Source of the DNA: Oenococcus oeni DSM 20252 = AWRIB129
GTDB taxonomy: Bacteria > Bacillota > Bacilli > Lactobacillales > Lactobacillaceae
Direction: 5' to 3'
Assembly (NCBI RefSeq): GCF_000372485.1
Contig: NZ_AQVA01000001.1
Span: 1 to 64,000 of the forward strand
DNA length: 64,000 bases
The notes under the pieces were generated by a model. It ran no database searches and had not been told where the DNA came from. It saw nothing but the letters and a program-made list of their open reading frames with translations. Position numbers and translations under genes: made by a program. Shown one piece after another: positions 17,090 to 26,753 of this stretch (position 1 is its first letter; the number at the start of each line of letters is the position of its first letter).

Positions 17090-17796
17090 GCGATATGCCT
17101 ATTTTTCTTCAAATCCGCGATGATTTAGCCGAAAAAATCCGTAGACAGCATTTTAAGGGTGGAAGTCGTTTGCCAGCCGAAAGAGTTTTGGCTGAACAGT
17201 ACAAAGTTTCTCGAATGACTTTACGCCAAGCGATTGCATTATTGGTTAACCAAGGTAAATTGATTAGAAAACCCGGTTCGGGAACTTATGTATCCGATCA
17301 GGAAAAAGAAGTTTCGGAAAATCTGAAGGGTATCACCAGTTTTACTCAGATTATGCAATCTCAGGGTAAAAAAGCTCAATCAAAGTTCATAGTTTTTAAG
17401 CGTCACTTGCCGTCGGCGATTGAGGCCTCTAATCTTGAAATTGATCGAAATGAAGAAGTTATCACAATCGAGAGAGTTCGTTATGGGGACGAGGAACCGA
17501 TCGCTTTTGAAATTACGACAATTCCGGTTTCTTTAGTCGGCAATATCAACCGCAGCCAAATGGCTCACGGACTTTATGAGTATTTAGAGGACCGGGGCTT
17601 TCATTTTGGTAAAGCTGTTCAGGAGATTTCAGCGGTCGTACCAAACGAAATCGTTTGTAAACGATTAAATTTAACTCTTGGCCAGGCAGCTCTTTTTTTG
17701 CGTCAAACATCTTACCTTACTGATGACAAACCGTTTGAATTTGTAAAAACCTATTACGCTGGAGACCGATACCGTTTTTATCTTGAAAAGCATTAA
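17086..17796 (+). CDS. GntR/HutC-family regulator, NagR-like
   Basis: Transcription regulator of 236 residues: N-terminal winged helix (about 5-70, with SRLPAERVLAEQYKVSRMT and GTYVSD) and a C-terminal UTRA ligand domain (about 90-230). The family (YvoA/NagR) senses glucosamine-6-phosphate or GlcNAc-6-phosphate and represses amino-sugar genes. Its overlap with nagA makes that assignment likely. No operator was recognised at the nagA promoter. The 240 bases after it show no gene or clear terminator. Confidence 0.88.
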   Translation: MSDMPIFLQIRDDLAEKIRRQHFKGGSRLPAERVLAEQYKVSRMTLRQAIALLVNQGKLIRKPGSGTYVSDQEKEVSENLKGITSFTQIMQSQGKKAQSKFIVFKRHLPSAIEASNLEIDRNEEVITIERVRYGDEEPIAFEITTIPVSLVGNINRSQMAHGLYEYLEDRGFHFGKAVQEISAVVPNEIVCKRLNLTLGQAALFLRQTSYLTDDKPFEFVKTYYAGDRYRFYLEKH

Positions 17797-18039
17797 TGTT
17801 TTTGGTAAATACTCATTTAATCGCTTTTTGACTGCTTTCATTGCCAAAACGCCAAACCGTGATTAGCATTGTAATGCCAAACAGTTTAGTGATCTCATTG
17901 GTTATTCTGGTACGGCGTTCAGGCAATATACCGTTCGATACCAATCCGAAAATTTTATAAAATAATGGCGATACTTTCGTTAAATCGATCGGTTTTTCTG
18001 GTGTTAAGCGTTAATGCGTTCTTAATTCTCAGCACTTTC

Positions 18040-18627
18040 TTAATTAAAATTAGGAATCTCTTTTTCGTAAGCTTCAATTTTTTTGGCGTAATTCATTGTG
18101 ATCGCGATGTCATCGAGGCCATTGATGAATTTGTGTTTCCAAAGCGGATTAATTGAAAAATCAAACTGATACTTTTCATATCGTACCTGTTGCCTTGGAA
18201 GATCAACAATGATTTTTTCTTTAGCTGGAATTGAAGCCAGGATTGTTCGATCTTTTTTAGGAAGCTCGATCGCCAAAAGACCATTCTTTGTACTGTTCAT
18301 ATAGAAAATATCGCTGTAGCTCCCGGCGATTACGACTTGAAAGCCATAATCCTTTAGTGCCCAGACGGCGTGTTCTCTCGATGAACCACAACCGAAATTT
18401 TCTCCCGTTACCAAAATTTGTGCCTGCTTGTATTCCGGCTTATTTAAAATGAAGTCCGGATTGGCCTCTTTTGAAGTGGCCTTGTAACGCCAGTCATAAA
18501 ATAAATTGCGTCCGTAGCCACTTTTAAGAATATTTTTTAAAAACTGTTTTGGAATAATCTGATCAGTATCGATATTGTCCCTCATTAAGGGAATTACGCC
18601 ACTGTTAATTGTTGTAATTTTTTTCAT
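18040..18627 (-). CDS. leuD: 3-isopropylmalate dehydratase small subunit
   Basis: Small (swivel-domain) subunit of isopropylmalate isomerase, working with LeuC in leucine synthesis. It has 195 residues, the usual length, with [16 protein letters not shown] near the start and [17 protein letters not shown] carrying the substrate-loop GCGSSREH. The ATG at 18627 overlaps the leuC stop as TGATG, with AGGAGA just upstream; an in-frame TTG directly before it is less likely. Last gene of the leu operon. Confidence 0.95.
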   Translation of the reverse strand: MKKITTINSGVIPLMRDNIDTDQIIPKQFLKNILKSGYGRNLFYDWRYKATSKEANPDFILNKPEYKQAQILVTGENFGCGSSREHAVWALKDYGFQVVIAGSYSDIFYMNSTKNGLLAIELPKKDRTILASIPAKEKIIVDLPRQQVRYEKYQFDFSINPLWKHKFINGLDDIAITMNYAKKIEAYEKEIPNFN

Positions 18628-20000
18628 CAAATTATCTCCTTTCTGATATCAATGAAACGACCGTGGATTGCTGCAGCGGCAACCATTGCCGGACTTGCTA
18701 AATGAGTCCTTGAACCGGCTCCCTGGCGACCGGCAAAATTACGGTTGGATGTCGAAGCACAATGAATTCCTGCTGGTACTCTATCGGGATTCATCCCCAG
18801 GCATGCCGAACAACCGGGTTCGCGCCACTCACAACCAGCCTCTTTGAATATTTTGTCCAAGCCGATTTTTTCGGCTTTTTCTTTAATTTTTCGTGATCCA
18901 GGAACGACTAATGCAGTAATTCCGTTTTTGATATGTTTGTTTTTTAGAACTTTTGCAGCAATAATCAAATCGGAAAGGCGACCATTGGTACAGGAACCAA
19001 AAAAGACAAATTTAATTGGTATTTGGTTTGCTTTTTCGCCAGCTTTCAAACCGACATATTCATAAGCTTTTTTGTCTTCTTCGTTTTTAATTTTTGGAAA
19101 AGGCTGATCTATTGGTACAGCCATCCCTGGGTTTGTTCCCCAACTGACAAAAGGTGCCAATTCGTTAACACTGAAATCGATTACCTTATCAAAAGCATCC
19201 GGACTGTCCGTGTAAAACTGTTTCCAGTAAGAAACTGCTTTTTCCATATTGCCCGGCGCATATTTTCGATCGGCGATATAATCAAAGGTTGTTTGGTCTG
19301 GCTGAATACTTCCCATTTTGGCACCGCCTTCGATGACCATGTTGCAAAGAGTCATTCGCTCTTCCATGTTCATATTCCGAATTGTATCTCCGTAAAATTC
19401 AACTGCGTAACCAGTTCCAAAGGAGACACCTTCACGAGCAATAATACCCATGATAATGTCTTTGGCATAAACTCCTTTCGACAACTTTCCGTGGACATGG
19501 ATTCCGATTGTTTTTGGTTTTGTTTGCCAAATCGTTTGTGTGGCGAGAACATGCTCGACCTCACTGGTTCCGATTCCAAAAGCGATCGAACCAAATGCTC
19601 CATGAGTGGCCGTATGTGAATCTCCGCAAACAATTACCATTCCTGGTTGGGTTAGGCCCAGTTGCGGACCAATAACGTGAACAATTCCTTGGTCTTTTGA
19701 TCCCATTCCAGCCAAACGAATTCCGAAGTCTTTTGTGTTTTTAGCTAAGGTTTCAATTTGTTTTTTGGAAATTAAATCTTTGATATTGAAAATATCGACC
19801 GTGGGAACATTGTGATCCATTGTGGCAAAATTTCGATCCGGCCGTCTGACCTGACGATTTTTTTCCCGCAATCCTTCAAAAGCCTGTGGCGATGTGACTT
19901 CGTGAAGTAGTTGCAGATCAACGTAAATCAATTGTGGTTCGCCGGGTTCTCCGGTAATTACATGTTGATGCCAGATCTTGTCGAACATTGTTTTTTTCAT
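18627..20000 (-). CDS. leuC: 3-isopropylmalate dehydratase large subunit
   Basis: Aconitase-family subunit holding a 4Fe-4S cluster; isomerises 2- to 3-isopropylmalate with LeuD. From the ATG at 20000 it has 457 residues. [10 protein letters not shown] opens it, then [24 protein letters not shown] with the first cluster cysteine, [10 protein letters not shown] with the other two, and [12 protein letters not shown]. The frame is open 69 bases farther upstream into leuB, but the conserved start is at 20000. The gene looks intact although leuB just upstream is broken. Confidence 0.95.
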   Translation of the reverse strand: MKKTMFDKIWHQHVITGEPGEPQLIYVDLQLLHEVTSPQAFEGLREKNRQVRRPDRNFATMDHNVPTVDIFNIKDLISKKQIETLAKNTKDFGIRLAGMGSKDQGIVHVIGPQLGLTQPGMVIVCGDSHTATHGAFGSIAFGIGTSEVEHVLATQTIWQTKPKTIGIHVHGKLSKGVYAKDIIMGIIAREGVSFGTGYAVEFYGDTIRNMNMEERMTLCNMVIEGGAKMGSIQPDQTTFDYIADRKYAPGNMEKAVSYWKQFYTDSPDAFDKVIDFSVNELAPFVSWGTNPGMAVPIDQPFPKIKNEEDKKAYEYVGLKAGEKANQIPIKFVFFGSCTNGRLSDLIIAAKVLKNKHIKNGITALVVPGSRKIKEKAEKIGLDKIFKEAGCEWREPGCSACLGMNPDRVPAGIHCASTSNRNFAGRQGAGSRTHLASPAMVAAAAIHGRFIDIRKEII

Positions 20001-20007
20001 ATTTATT

Positions 20008-21062
20008 CTAGTTTTCCTCAATTCTTTTGATAATTGCATTCGTAACAACAGTTGTTTTGCTGTTTCCACCTAAGTCGGGAGTTGTTGTACCACCTTCTAT
20101 TGTTTTATTGACACTATCTGTGATTCGCTTGGCCAAATCTTTTCGATTAAAACTGTGGTCAAGCATCATGGCAACTGAATTAATCATCGATAAGGGATTG
20201 GCAATTCCTTTTCCTGCGATATCGGGCGCTGATCCGTGGATTGGTTCGTAAAGGGCTGGGCCGTGATCGCCCCCCGGCTTATCGAAGGGATTGTTCCCAA
20301 AGAGCCGGTAATTTGGGCCGCTTCGTCACTTAAGATGTCGCCGAATAAATTTTCGGTTACGATTACGTCGAATTTTTCCGGAGCGGAGATAATTTTCATT
20401 GCTGCGGCATCGACGTAGCAGCTGTCAAAGCTAATCTCGGGAAATTCTTTGGCAACTTGGTTGGCAATTCTCCGCCATAGTTTGCTGGTTGCCAAGACAT
20501 TGGCTTTATCGACTAGAGTGACATGATGGTTGCGTTTTGCAGCCGTTTGGAAAGCAATTTTCACTATTCGTCTTATTTATGTTGCGCTATAACGCATGGT
20601 ATCGAGAGCTGCTTGTTCAGACTCTTCTCGTGGTTTTCCAAAATAAATTCCACTGGTCAGTTCTCGAACGATTAAAAAATCAATTTTTTTAATTTGTTTT
20701 AAGGGCGAATACTTTTGCATAGCGGGACTAATGGCCGTCGGCCTAATGTTTGCGAAGAGATTTAAAGCTTTACGAATTTCTAGCAATCCTGCCTCTGGTC
20801 TTTTAGAAGCTTGGTCCCATTTGGGGCCGCCGATTGCAGCCAACAGAATCGCGTCGCTATCTTGACATTCTTTTAGCGTATTCGCTGGCAGTGGATCACC
20901 GTCTTTGTCAATTGCTGCACCGCCAAAGGGCAGTTCCTTGATTTTATAATCAAAATTTTTATTTTTACTAACAGCTGCTAAAACAGCTAATCCGGCTCGC
21001 ATTATTTCAGGGCCAATATAGTCTCCGGGCAAAACAGCGATTTCAAAGCTCCGCCCATTCAT
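20008..21062 (-). pseudogene. leuB: 3-isopropylmalate dehydrogenase, broken by a stop and a frameshift
   Basis: Two lesions split this gene. First, after TMRYSAT (residue 161) an in-frame TAA at 20577-20579 replaces what is probably GAA; the same frame continues IRRIVKIAFQTA. Second, after [10 protein letters not shown] the frame is lost at a run of six C on the forward strand (about 20268-20273). One more base restores [22 protein letters not shown] and the frame to its end at 20008. Repaired length would be 351 residues, normal for LeuB. N-terminal LPGDYIGPEI and the metal-site region [18 protein letters not shown] are otherwise intact, so decay is recent. The ATG overlaps the leuA stop (ATGA). 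Confidence 0.93.
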
Positions 21063-22222
21063 CTTTTCACCTCACTAATTTGCTGCATTATTACCTGTAA
21101 ATCTTTTTCGTCGATAAGAGCTTTTTTGTCGGCTCTTTCTTTGAAAATTGGAAAAATAATTTTCATTGATTCGTGATCGAACGGATAACCCATTTCCTTT
21201 AGCTTTTCCATTACGGCATGTGAACCGGATAGTTTTCCCAGGGGCAGTCTAGTAGATTTTCCGCCGACTGTTTCCGGCCTTAGGATTTCGTATGTTTGGG
21301 GATTTTTCAATATTCCGTCTTGATGAATACCAGATTCATGGGCAAAGGCATTATTACCGACGACTGCCTTATTTTTTGGCAAAGGCATTTTGGAGTACCT
21401 GCTAATCATTTCACTGGTTGCTTGGGTATCTTTTAAGTTGATATTATCGGTCGCATGATAGTAGTCTTTACGAACATATAGGGCTGCCGCAATTTCTTCC
21501 AATGCAGCATTTCCAGCTCTTTCTCCAATGCCGTTGATTGTTCCCTCGATTCGTGTGGCTCCATTTTCGATTGATGCCAGACTGTTCGCGACAGCCATAC
21601 CTAAATCATCATGGCAATGAACGGAAAAGATAACTTCGTCAAAAGTGGGAATATTCTTTCGAAGATATGTGAATAAATCGGCAAATTCGGCGGGATTCGT
21701 ATAACCGACTGTATCGGGGATATTAATAACACTTGCGCCTGCTGTGATAGCTGTTTCAATCGCTTGGACTAAGAAAGTTCGTTCCGTGCGGGTCGCATCT
21801 TCCGGTGAGAATTCAATGATTTCAAAAAAATGATGGGCATATTCAATGCTGCCTTTGATTTTTTCAAGAACCTCTTTTTTTGTCATATGTAGTTTGGATT
21901 GACGATGAATCGGACTGGTAGCGATAAAAATGTGAATTTGTTTATGAATTGCCGGCGCAGTGGCCTGTACACAGGCATCGATATCCTTTTTATTAGCGCG
22001 GGCCAAAGCAGTTACTCGAGCCTTTTTAATTGATGAAGCTACCGCTTGAACTGCTTGGAAATCTCCCTTCGAAGCTACGGGAAAACCCGCCTCGATTACA
22101 TCGATACCCCGTTTTTCTAGTTGTTGCGCAATAGCTATTTTTTCTTCGATGCTGAAATTAACGCCAATTGTTTGTTCGCCGTCTCTTAAAGTTGTATCAA
22201 AAAACTGAATTTTTTTAATCAT
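21059..22222 (-). CDS. leuA: 2-isopropylmalate synthase, short form
   Basis: Condenses 2-ketoisovalerate with acetyl-CoA in the first step of leucine synthesis. The 387 residues contain the DRE-TIM barrel: [11 protein letters not shown] at the N-terminus, [17 protein letters not shown] with the metal-binding His, [14 protein letters not shown], and [14 protein letters not shown]. The typical protein is about 510 residues with a C-terminal regulatory domain that binds leucine; here that domain is absent and leuB follows directly, leaving no remnant. Start 22222 begins the conserved [11 protein letters not shown]; the longer open frame runs back into the terminator hairpin. The ribosome site is weak. 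Confidence 0.93.
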   Translation of the reverse strand: MIKKIQFFDTTLRDGEQTIGVNFSIEEKIAIAQQLEKRGIDVIEAGFPVASKGDFQAVQAVASSIKKARVTALARANKKDIDACVQATAPAIHKQIHIFIATSPIHRQSKLHMTKKEVLEKIKGSIEYAHHFFEIIEFSPEDATRTERTFLVQAIETAITAGASVINIPDTVGYTNPAEFADLFTYLRKNIPTFDEVIFSVHCHDDLGMAVANSLASIENGATRIEGTINGIGERAGNAALEEIAAALYVRKDYYHATDNINLKDTQATSEMISRYSKMPLPKNKAVVGNNAFAHESGIHQDGILKNPQTYEILRPETVGGKSTRLPLGKLSGSHAVMEKLKEMGYPFDHESMKIIFPIFKERADKKALIDEKDLQVIMQQISEVKR

Positions 22223-22247
22223 TTTGAATAATCTTTTTTTTGGAATA

Positions 22248-22282
22248 AAAAAAGTATCCCAACAAAATGGGATACTTTTTTC
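22248..22282 (-). terminator. Attenuator terminator in the leu leader
   Basis: On the reverse strand AAAAGTATCCCA pairs with TGGGATACTTTT over a very short loop and continues into a run of T. It lies between the leader peptide and leuA, so it must be read through for the operon to be expressed. Confidence 0.85.
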
Positions 22283-22288
22283 GACAAG

Positions 22289-22338
22289 CCCCATTTCTAC
22301 AACAAAATAGGGCTCGACAAATAATAATTGTCAGAGTC
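22289..22338 (-). promoter_or_regulatory. Alternative hairpins of the leu attenuator
   Basis: Between leader-peptide stop and terminator, the reverse strand can fold in competing ways. GGACTCTGACAA (22327-22338) can pair with TTGTCGAGCCC. AGCCCTATTT (about 22305-22314) can pair with AAATGGGGCT (about 22289-22298). The latter's AAATGGG is also perfectly complementary to CCCATTT in the terminator stem-loop. TTGTCGA occurs twice, at both hairpin edges. Which structure forms when ribosomes stall needs a folding calculation. Confidence 0.55.
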
Positions 22339-22343
22339 CTATA

Positions 22344-22415
22344 TCAGAGCAACAAGGCTTTTAAAGAGATCATGTATGAAAAATTATTCATTGAAATATT
22401 GATAAATTTATTCAT
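22344..22415 (-). CDS. leuL: leu operon leader peptide with terminal Leu-Leu-Leu codons
   Basis: A 23-codon frame reads MNKFINISMNNF then SYMISLKALLL and stops with TGA. The last three codons are TTG TTG CTC, with another Leu (TTA) five codons from the stop, so 4 of the last 6 sense codons are Leu. A perfect AGGAGG (22425-22430) stands 9 bases before the ATG at 22415. Hairpins and a terminator follow before leuA. This is the layout of ribosome-mediated transcription attenuation, as known for the leu-ilv operon of Lactococcus lactis. An upstream ATG 2 codons nearer the AGGAGG gives only MNYE. Confidence 0.8.
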   Translation of the reverse strand: MNKFINISMNNFSYMISLKALLL

Positions 22416-22447
22416 AATTCATAACCTCCTCAAAAATGTTTAAAACA

Positions 22448-22453
22448 AGTGTA
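22448..22453 (-). promoter_or_regulatory. -10 box of the leu operon
   Basis: Reverse-strand TGATACACT offers an extended -10 (TG-N-TACACT) 18 bases before the leader peptide's AGGAGG. The -35 (TGATCT at 17 bp) is weak. Confidence 0.4.
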
Positions 22454-22502
22454 TCACTTAATTATTAAAAAGATCACTAAGTTTATTGAAAGAAATTATT
22501 TT

Positions 22503-23201
22503 TCATTGCATGTCGGCATGATTAATTCTTTTTGCCAACCAGTCGCCAATTCCCTGGATCGCAAATATTAAAATCAGTAAAGCAATCGTGCCGATCCAAA
22601 CGACATCGTATTTTGATTGTTGTCCGAAGGTCACAACGGTGTTTCCCAGACCGCCTGATCCGATTGCACCGGCCATTGCCGTTAAACCGACCAAACTGAT
22701 CAGGGTTACTGTTGAAACGCGAATTATTTCCGGGAAACTTTCTCTCATGTAAATGACCAGAATATCCCAATTATTTGCACCAAGAGCCTGGGCCGCTTCG
22801 ATTTTCCCTGTATCAACCGATTTAAGGACTACTTGAATCTGTCGTGCGTAAAATGGAGCGACCGAGAGGCTTAAAGGAACCAAGGCGGCTGTTGCGCCGA
22901 GCGTAGTCCCGATTAAAACTTGTGTAAAGGGCGAAATCACGAATAGAAGAATTATAAATGGAATTGCTCGAAAAATGGAAACAATTTTATCAGCTAACCA
23001 GAAAATTTTTCCGTTCGGCAAAATTCCATCGTCGTCGGAAATAACCAAAATAATTGCAAATACTAAACCAATTGCACCGCCGATGATGGCTGAGAAAAAT
23101 GTCATGTATAGGGTTTGATATATTGCCGCCCACCAGCCATAGTCGCCGCTCCAGCCCATTGAAACAACATTCGGCAGGACTTTAATTAACCAATTAATCA
23201 T
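22503..23201 (-). CDS. metI: Methionine ABC transporter permease
   Basis: Integral membrane subunit of the MetNIQ methionine importer. At 232 residues it has the usual length with five to six helices and the coupling-helix EAA-like stretch EAAQALGANNWDILVIYMRE near residues 135-155. GSGGLGNTVVTFG is a typical MetI segment. Its ATG overlaps the metN stop (4 bases). Last gene of the T-box-controlled methionine operon. Confidence 0.93.
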   Translation of the reverse strand: MINWLIKVLPNVVSMGWSGDYGWWAAIYQTLYMTFFSAIIGGAIGLVFAIILVISDDDGILPNGKIFWLADKIVSIFRAIPFIILLFVISPFTQVLIGTTLGATAALVPLSLSVAPFYARQIQVVLKSVDTGKIEAAQALGANNWDILVIYMRESFPEIIRVSTVTLISLVGLTAMAGAIGSGGLGNTVVTFGQQSKYDVVWIGTIALLILIFAIQGIGDWLAKRINHADMQ

Positions 23202-24262
23202 TTTCCCTCCTTGATGATTTCCAATTTGACGTTTTGTTTTTTGATTTCATCCAGAGCTTGTTTGAGTTTTGTTGCTGTACCCGACAAAACGACAATCAAA
23301 GTTCCAATTGGAATATTTTCGATTGTTTCGACATTTCCGTAAAGAATATTGGCTGAAACTCCGTAATTTTTTGCCAATGAAGAAATTAATGGTTCGTCAG
23401 TCGAAGAGCCACTAAATCCCAGTTGGATTAAAAACTCGTTCTTTTGCAATCGGGCGATTTCCGGTTGCCTCAAAATTTTTTCAAGAGCTTCCTGATTACC
23501 GGAAGCCGATTCGATAAATTCTTTCGTTAAAGGTTTTTGTGGATCGGCAAAGATGCTATAAGTCGAATTTTTTTCGATGATTTCACCATCTCTCATCACG
23601 GCAACCCGATTGGCAATATTTTTGACTACCTGCATTTCGTGAGTAATCAAGACGATTGTCAAGCCGGTTCGTTTATTTAAATCAGCCAACAATTCGAGGA
23701 TTTGCTTGGTTGTTTTTGGATCAAGGGCGCTAGTCGCTTCATCGGAAATTAAAATTTCCGGGTCATTAGCCAATGCTCGCGCAATTGCAACTCTTTGTTT
23801 TTGACCGCCGGATAATTGAGAAGGATGGTTATCGATGCGGTCAAAGAGGCCAACTTCTTCCACCAGTTTTTTGGCCTTTTCCAGTCTCTTTTCTTTGGAC
23901 ATTTTGGAATGCTTCAAAGCAAAGAGGACGTTCCCTAAGACTGTTGATTGATCCAGAAGATTGAAATGCTGAAAAATCATCCCGATTTTTTGACGCAAAT
24001 TACGTAATTCTTTTCCTTTGATCAGAACATTACCGTTTTTTACAGTTTTTGTCTGACCAATCATCATATCTCCGCTACTCGGATGGTGAAGCAAATTAAT
24101 TAAACGAACCAAACTGGATTTTCCGGCACCAGAATAGCCGACAATTCCAAAAATTTCTCCTTTTTCGATTGCCAAATTAATATTTTTTACCGCATCAATC
24201 GACTCGCTTCCGTTTTGAAAATGAACACTGATGTTTTTCAGTTCAATGATCGAATCACTCAT
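23198..24262 (-). CDS. metN: Methionine ABC transporter ATP-binding protein
   Basis: ATPase subunit of MetNIQ, 354 residues. Walker A GYSGAGKSSL near 38-47, signature [15 protein letters not shown], Walker B EILISDEATSALDP, and the switch His in VLITHEM. The C-terminal part (about 275-350) fits the NIL/ACT-like domain that binds methionine and inhibits the transporter. It overlaps both neighbours by a few bases, so the genes are co-translated. Confidence 0.95.
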   Translation of the reverse strand: MSDSIIELKNISVHFQNGSESIDAVKNINLAIEKGEIFGIVGYSGAGKSSLVRLINLLHHPSSGDMMIGQTKTVKNGNVLIKGKELRNLRQKIGMIFQHFNLLDQSTVLGNVLFALKHSKMSKEKRLEKAKKLVEEVGLFDRIDNHPSQLSGGQKQRVAIARALANDPEILISDEATSALDPKTTKQILELLADLNKRTGLTIVLITHEMQVVKNIANRVAVMRDGEIIEKNSTYSIFADPQKPLTKEFIESASGNQEALEKILRQPEIARLQKNEFLIQLGFSGSSTDEPLISSLAKNYGVSANILYGNVETIENIPIGTLIVVLSGTATKLKQALDEIKKQNVKLEIIKEGK

Positions 24263-25601
24263 AACTTTTAATTAATTCCTTTGTAAAGTCGACGTGATCA
24301 AAATAATCCTTTATTCGGACATTTTCATCAGGGGCGTGATCGGCTGAATCGCTGTAACCGATTCCGATGGCAGCGATTGGCGATTTAAAGTTGTTGTAAA
24401 AGTAAGCCATTGGGCCGGTTCCAGGAGTCGTTGGCAGCAATGAAATATCGTTACCGTAGATTTGTTTATCTGTTTTAATAACTCGCTGAATTTCTGGTGC
24501 AGATAGATCGGAACGGTATGGTGTTTCTCCCAAAGTATATTCGGCTTGAACGTTATCAAAATGATTATTTTTTAAATGGTCGACAACTTTTTGAAAAATA
24601 TCGTGTGGGTCCTGATCTGGGACTAGTCGGATCTCCAATTTTGCAGTTGCTTCAGCTGGCAAAACCGTTTTAACACCATCTTCCTGGTAACCAGATTGAA
24701 TTCCTTCGATATTTAGAGCGGGTGAAAAATATAAAGCTTTTAATAATTCAGTTTTTGTTTGGCTGTTTAAAAGCGGAGCTGTTAATTGAAAACTGTCGAC
24801 TAATAAATGCTCGTCAATGGTCGAATATTGATTGACCAATTCCTGTTCTCGTTCGCTTGGTTTGCGTACCGTGTCGTAAACCCCTTTGATTGCAATTGTG
24901 CCGTCAGAATTACGCAGGGAATTAATTGCTGCAACCAATTGCCAGGCAGCTGAATCAATTACAGGGGCAAAACTGGAATGCAAATCCCGTCCAGCAGTTT
25001 TTGCTTTCAGATCTAAAGTTACAATTCCTTTGGTCCCGCCGCCGATTTCCTGCTGACCCTTGTTGTTGTATCCGCCGGATTCCCAAATTACGAGATCGTT
25101 TTTCAGAAATTGAGCATGTTTTTTTAAATAATTAGCGAGACCGCGGGAAGCTGTTTCTTCAGAACCTTCAACAACAAAATCGATGTTTACCGGTAAAGAA
25201 TGATTGTTTTCTTTTAGATATTCGGCCAACGCTGTTAAACGAGCCAACAAATTTCCTTTGTCATCATCGATGCCGCGACCAAAGAACTTGTTGTCGCGTT
25301 CGGTCAGAATCCATGGGTCGCTATGCCAAAGATCAAAAGGCTCAGCCGGTTGGACATCGTAATGATTGTAAATTAAAAGTGTTTTTGCATTATCCTTTGT
25401 GGCTTTAAATTGAGCTAATACAAGCGGAAACTCATATTGATCGTCAATAATCACCTGGTCGGCTTTTAATTCTTTAAAAAAACTCCCAATCAACTCGCTG
25501 GCTTCTTTTAGACCTGTTTTTTTGGCCGAAACGCTTGGAATTTTAATTAATTGTGCCAGTTTTTCTAAATAATCCTGTCTAATTTTTGTTGTCGCAACCA
25601 T
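24255..25601 (-). CDS. M20 family metallopeptidase (dipeptidase-like)
   Basis: A 448-residue zinc peptidase of the M20 dipeptidase/ArgE clan. Metal and catalytic motifs: LLIYNHYDVQPAEPFDLW, GRGIDDDKGN, and EGSEETASRG with the base Glu; the final metal His lies in DSADHAPDENV. A dimerisation domain lies at about 200-310. The start at 25601 follows AAGGAGT at the right spacing. It lies inside the methionine operon between the MetE-like gene and metN, which suggests release of methionine from peptides or removal of an acyl group from imported methionine derivatives. That role is inference from position. Confidence 0.88.
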   Translation of the reverse strand: MVATTKIRQDYLEKLAQLIKIPSVSAKKTGLKEASELIGSFFKELKADQVIIDDQYEFPLVLAQFKATKDNAKTLLIYNHYDVQPAEPFDLWHSDPWILTERDNKFFGRGIDDDKGNLLARLTALAEYLKENNHSLPVNIDFVVEGSEETASRGLANYLKKHAQFLKNDLVIWESGGYNNKGQQEIGGGTKGIVTLDLKAKTAGRDLHSSFAPVIDSAAWQLVAAINSLRNSDGTIAIKGVYDTVRKPSEREQELVNQYSTIDEHLLVDSFQLTAPLLNSQTKTELLKALYFSPALNIEGIQSGYQEDGVKTVLPAEATAKLEIRLVPDQDPHDIFQKVVDHLKNNHFDNVQAEYTLGETPYRSDLSAPEIQRVIKTDKQIYGNDISLLPTTPGTGPMAYFYNNFKSPIAAIGIGYSDSADHAPDENVRIKDYFDHVDFTKELIKSYE

Positions 25602-25603
25602 TT

Positions 25604-26740
25604 TTACTCCTTCCAAACTTTTTTAGCAGTTGAAATAACCAGTTTTAATTTTTCCCACTGTTGATCCTCTGTCAGCAGATTACCTTCTTCGGTTGAAGCA
25701 AACCCACATTGAGTACTGATTCCGAGGTTTTCCAAGGGGACATATTCGCTGGCTTCTTGGATGCGATCGATTAGTTTCGTCTGTTCCTCTAATGCGGGCA
25801 GTTTAGAAGTCACTATTCCAAGAATTATTCTTTTATTCGAATCTTGCTTCCAAATTTGTTTTAATGGTTGAAATCCACCAGAACGGTCGTTATCGTATTC
25901 CAAAAATAATCCATCGTAATTCAGTTGTGCTAAATATTTAGCAATTACGTCATAGCTTCCAGAAAAAAGGTAAGTCGACTTGAAGTTTCCACGACAGATG
26001 TGAGTTGTTACCGTTAGATCCTCTGGTAAATCCTTTAAAAGATTATTAATTACTTGGATTGAATCGTTGGCTATTTTTTCATATTTTTGACGACTTTCGG
26101 GATCGTTTTTTGTGTCATTTAATTTACTGATTAAAAAGGCCCAAGTTGTGTCGTCTAGTTGAATATAGCGAGCCCCCAATTCGTAAAAATGAAGAATTGT
26201 TTTATGATAGGCAGCTGCGATGTCAGCCAAATAATCAATCCAATTTTCGTAAAAATGATGCCAATTGTCACTCCGATTATCCCTAAACAGCAAGCTCGGA
26301 GATGGGATTGTTTGTTTAGGCAGGATATTAGATGGTGTGATTGATTTTAAATATTTGAAGGCAGCGAAAAAAGGATGATTTGGATTGTAAGCAATTTTTC
26401 CAACTAATTCCGCGTTATCGGTTCTCGTTTTGCTACCATGAAATTTATAACTTTTTTCGTAGTCATATTTACCAACTCCGGAAAATCCCCAAAGAAAGTC
26501 CAAATGCCACCAACTGCGGGAAAATTCTCCGTCGGTAACATCGTTTAAACCAAGTTCGACTTGTTTATCGACAATTTTTTTAATTTCTTTCTGTTGAATC
26601 TCAAGTAGCTTTTCCTGGTCTATTTCACCGGCGCTAAATTTTTTATGCGCAATTTTTAAATTCTCGGGTCTTAAAAAACTGCCAACAATGTCGGCCCGGA
26701 ATGGTGGCCTTGTCAATGTAATATTTGTATTTTCCGACAT
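25604..26740 (-). CDS. MetE C-terminal-like methyltransferase (YxjG/YxjH type)
   Basis: A 378-residue single-barrel protein similar to the catalytic half of cobalamin-independent methionine synthase. FRADIVGSFLRPENL opens it; GLNDVTDGEFSRSWWHLDFL, YIQLDDTTW, VTTHICRGNFKS with candidate zinc His and Cys, and a late GISTQCGFAS with another Cys complete the pattern. In Bacillus the YxjG/YxjH proteins are methionine-related methyltransferases using a donor other than the usual polyglutamyl folate. Position directly after metQ under a T-box supports a methionine role; the methyl donor is unknown. Confidence 0.88.
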   Translation of the reverse strand: MSENTNITLTRPPFRADIVGSFLRPENLKIAHKKFSAGEIDQEKLLEIQQKEIKKIVDKQVELGLNDVTDGEFSRSWWHLDFLWGFSGVGKYDYEKSYKFHGSKTRTDNAELVGKIAYNPNHPFFAAFKYLKSITPSNILPKQTIPSPSLLFRDNRSDNWHHFYENWIDYLADIAAAYHKTILHFYELGARYIQLDDTTWAFLISKLNDTKNDPESRQKYEKIANDSIQVINNLLKDLPEDLTVTTHICRGNFKSTYLFSGSYDVIAKYLAQLNYDGLFLEYDNDRSGGFQPLKQIWKQDSNKRIILGIVTSKLPALEEQTKLIDRIQEASEYVPLENLGISTQCGFASTEEGNLLTEDQQWEKLKLVISTAKKVWKE

Positions 26741-26753
26741 CTTAAATTTCTCC

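Noticed and set aside
20184-20564. The second leuB part as an independent gene
   Set aside because: It starts in mid-domain, in the same frame as the first part, and runs into nonsense after the G-run.
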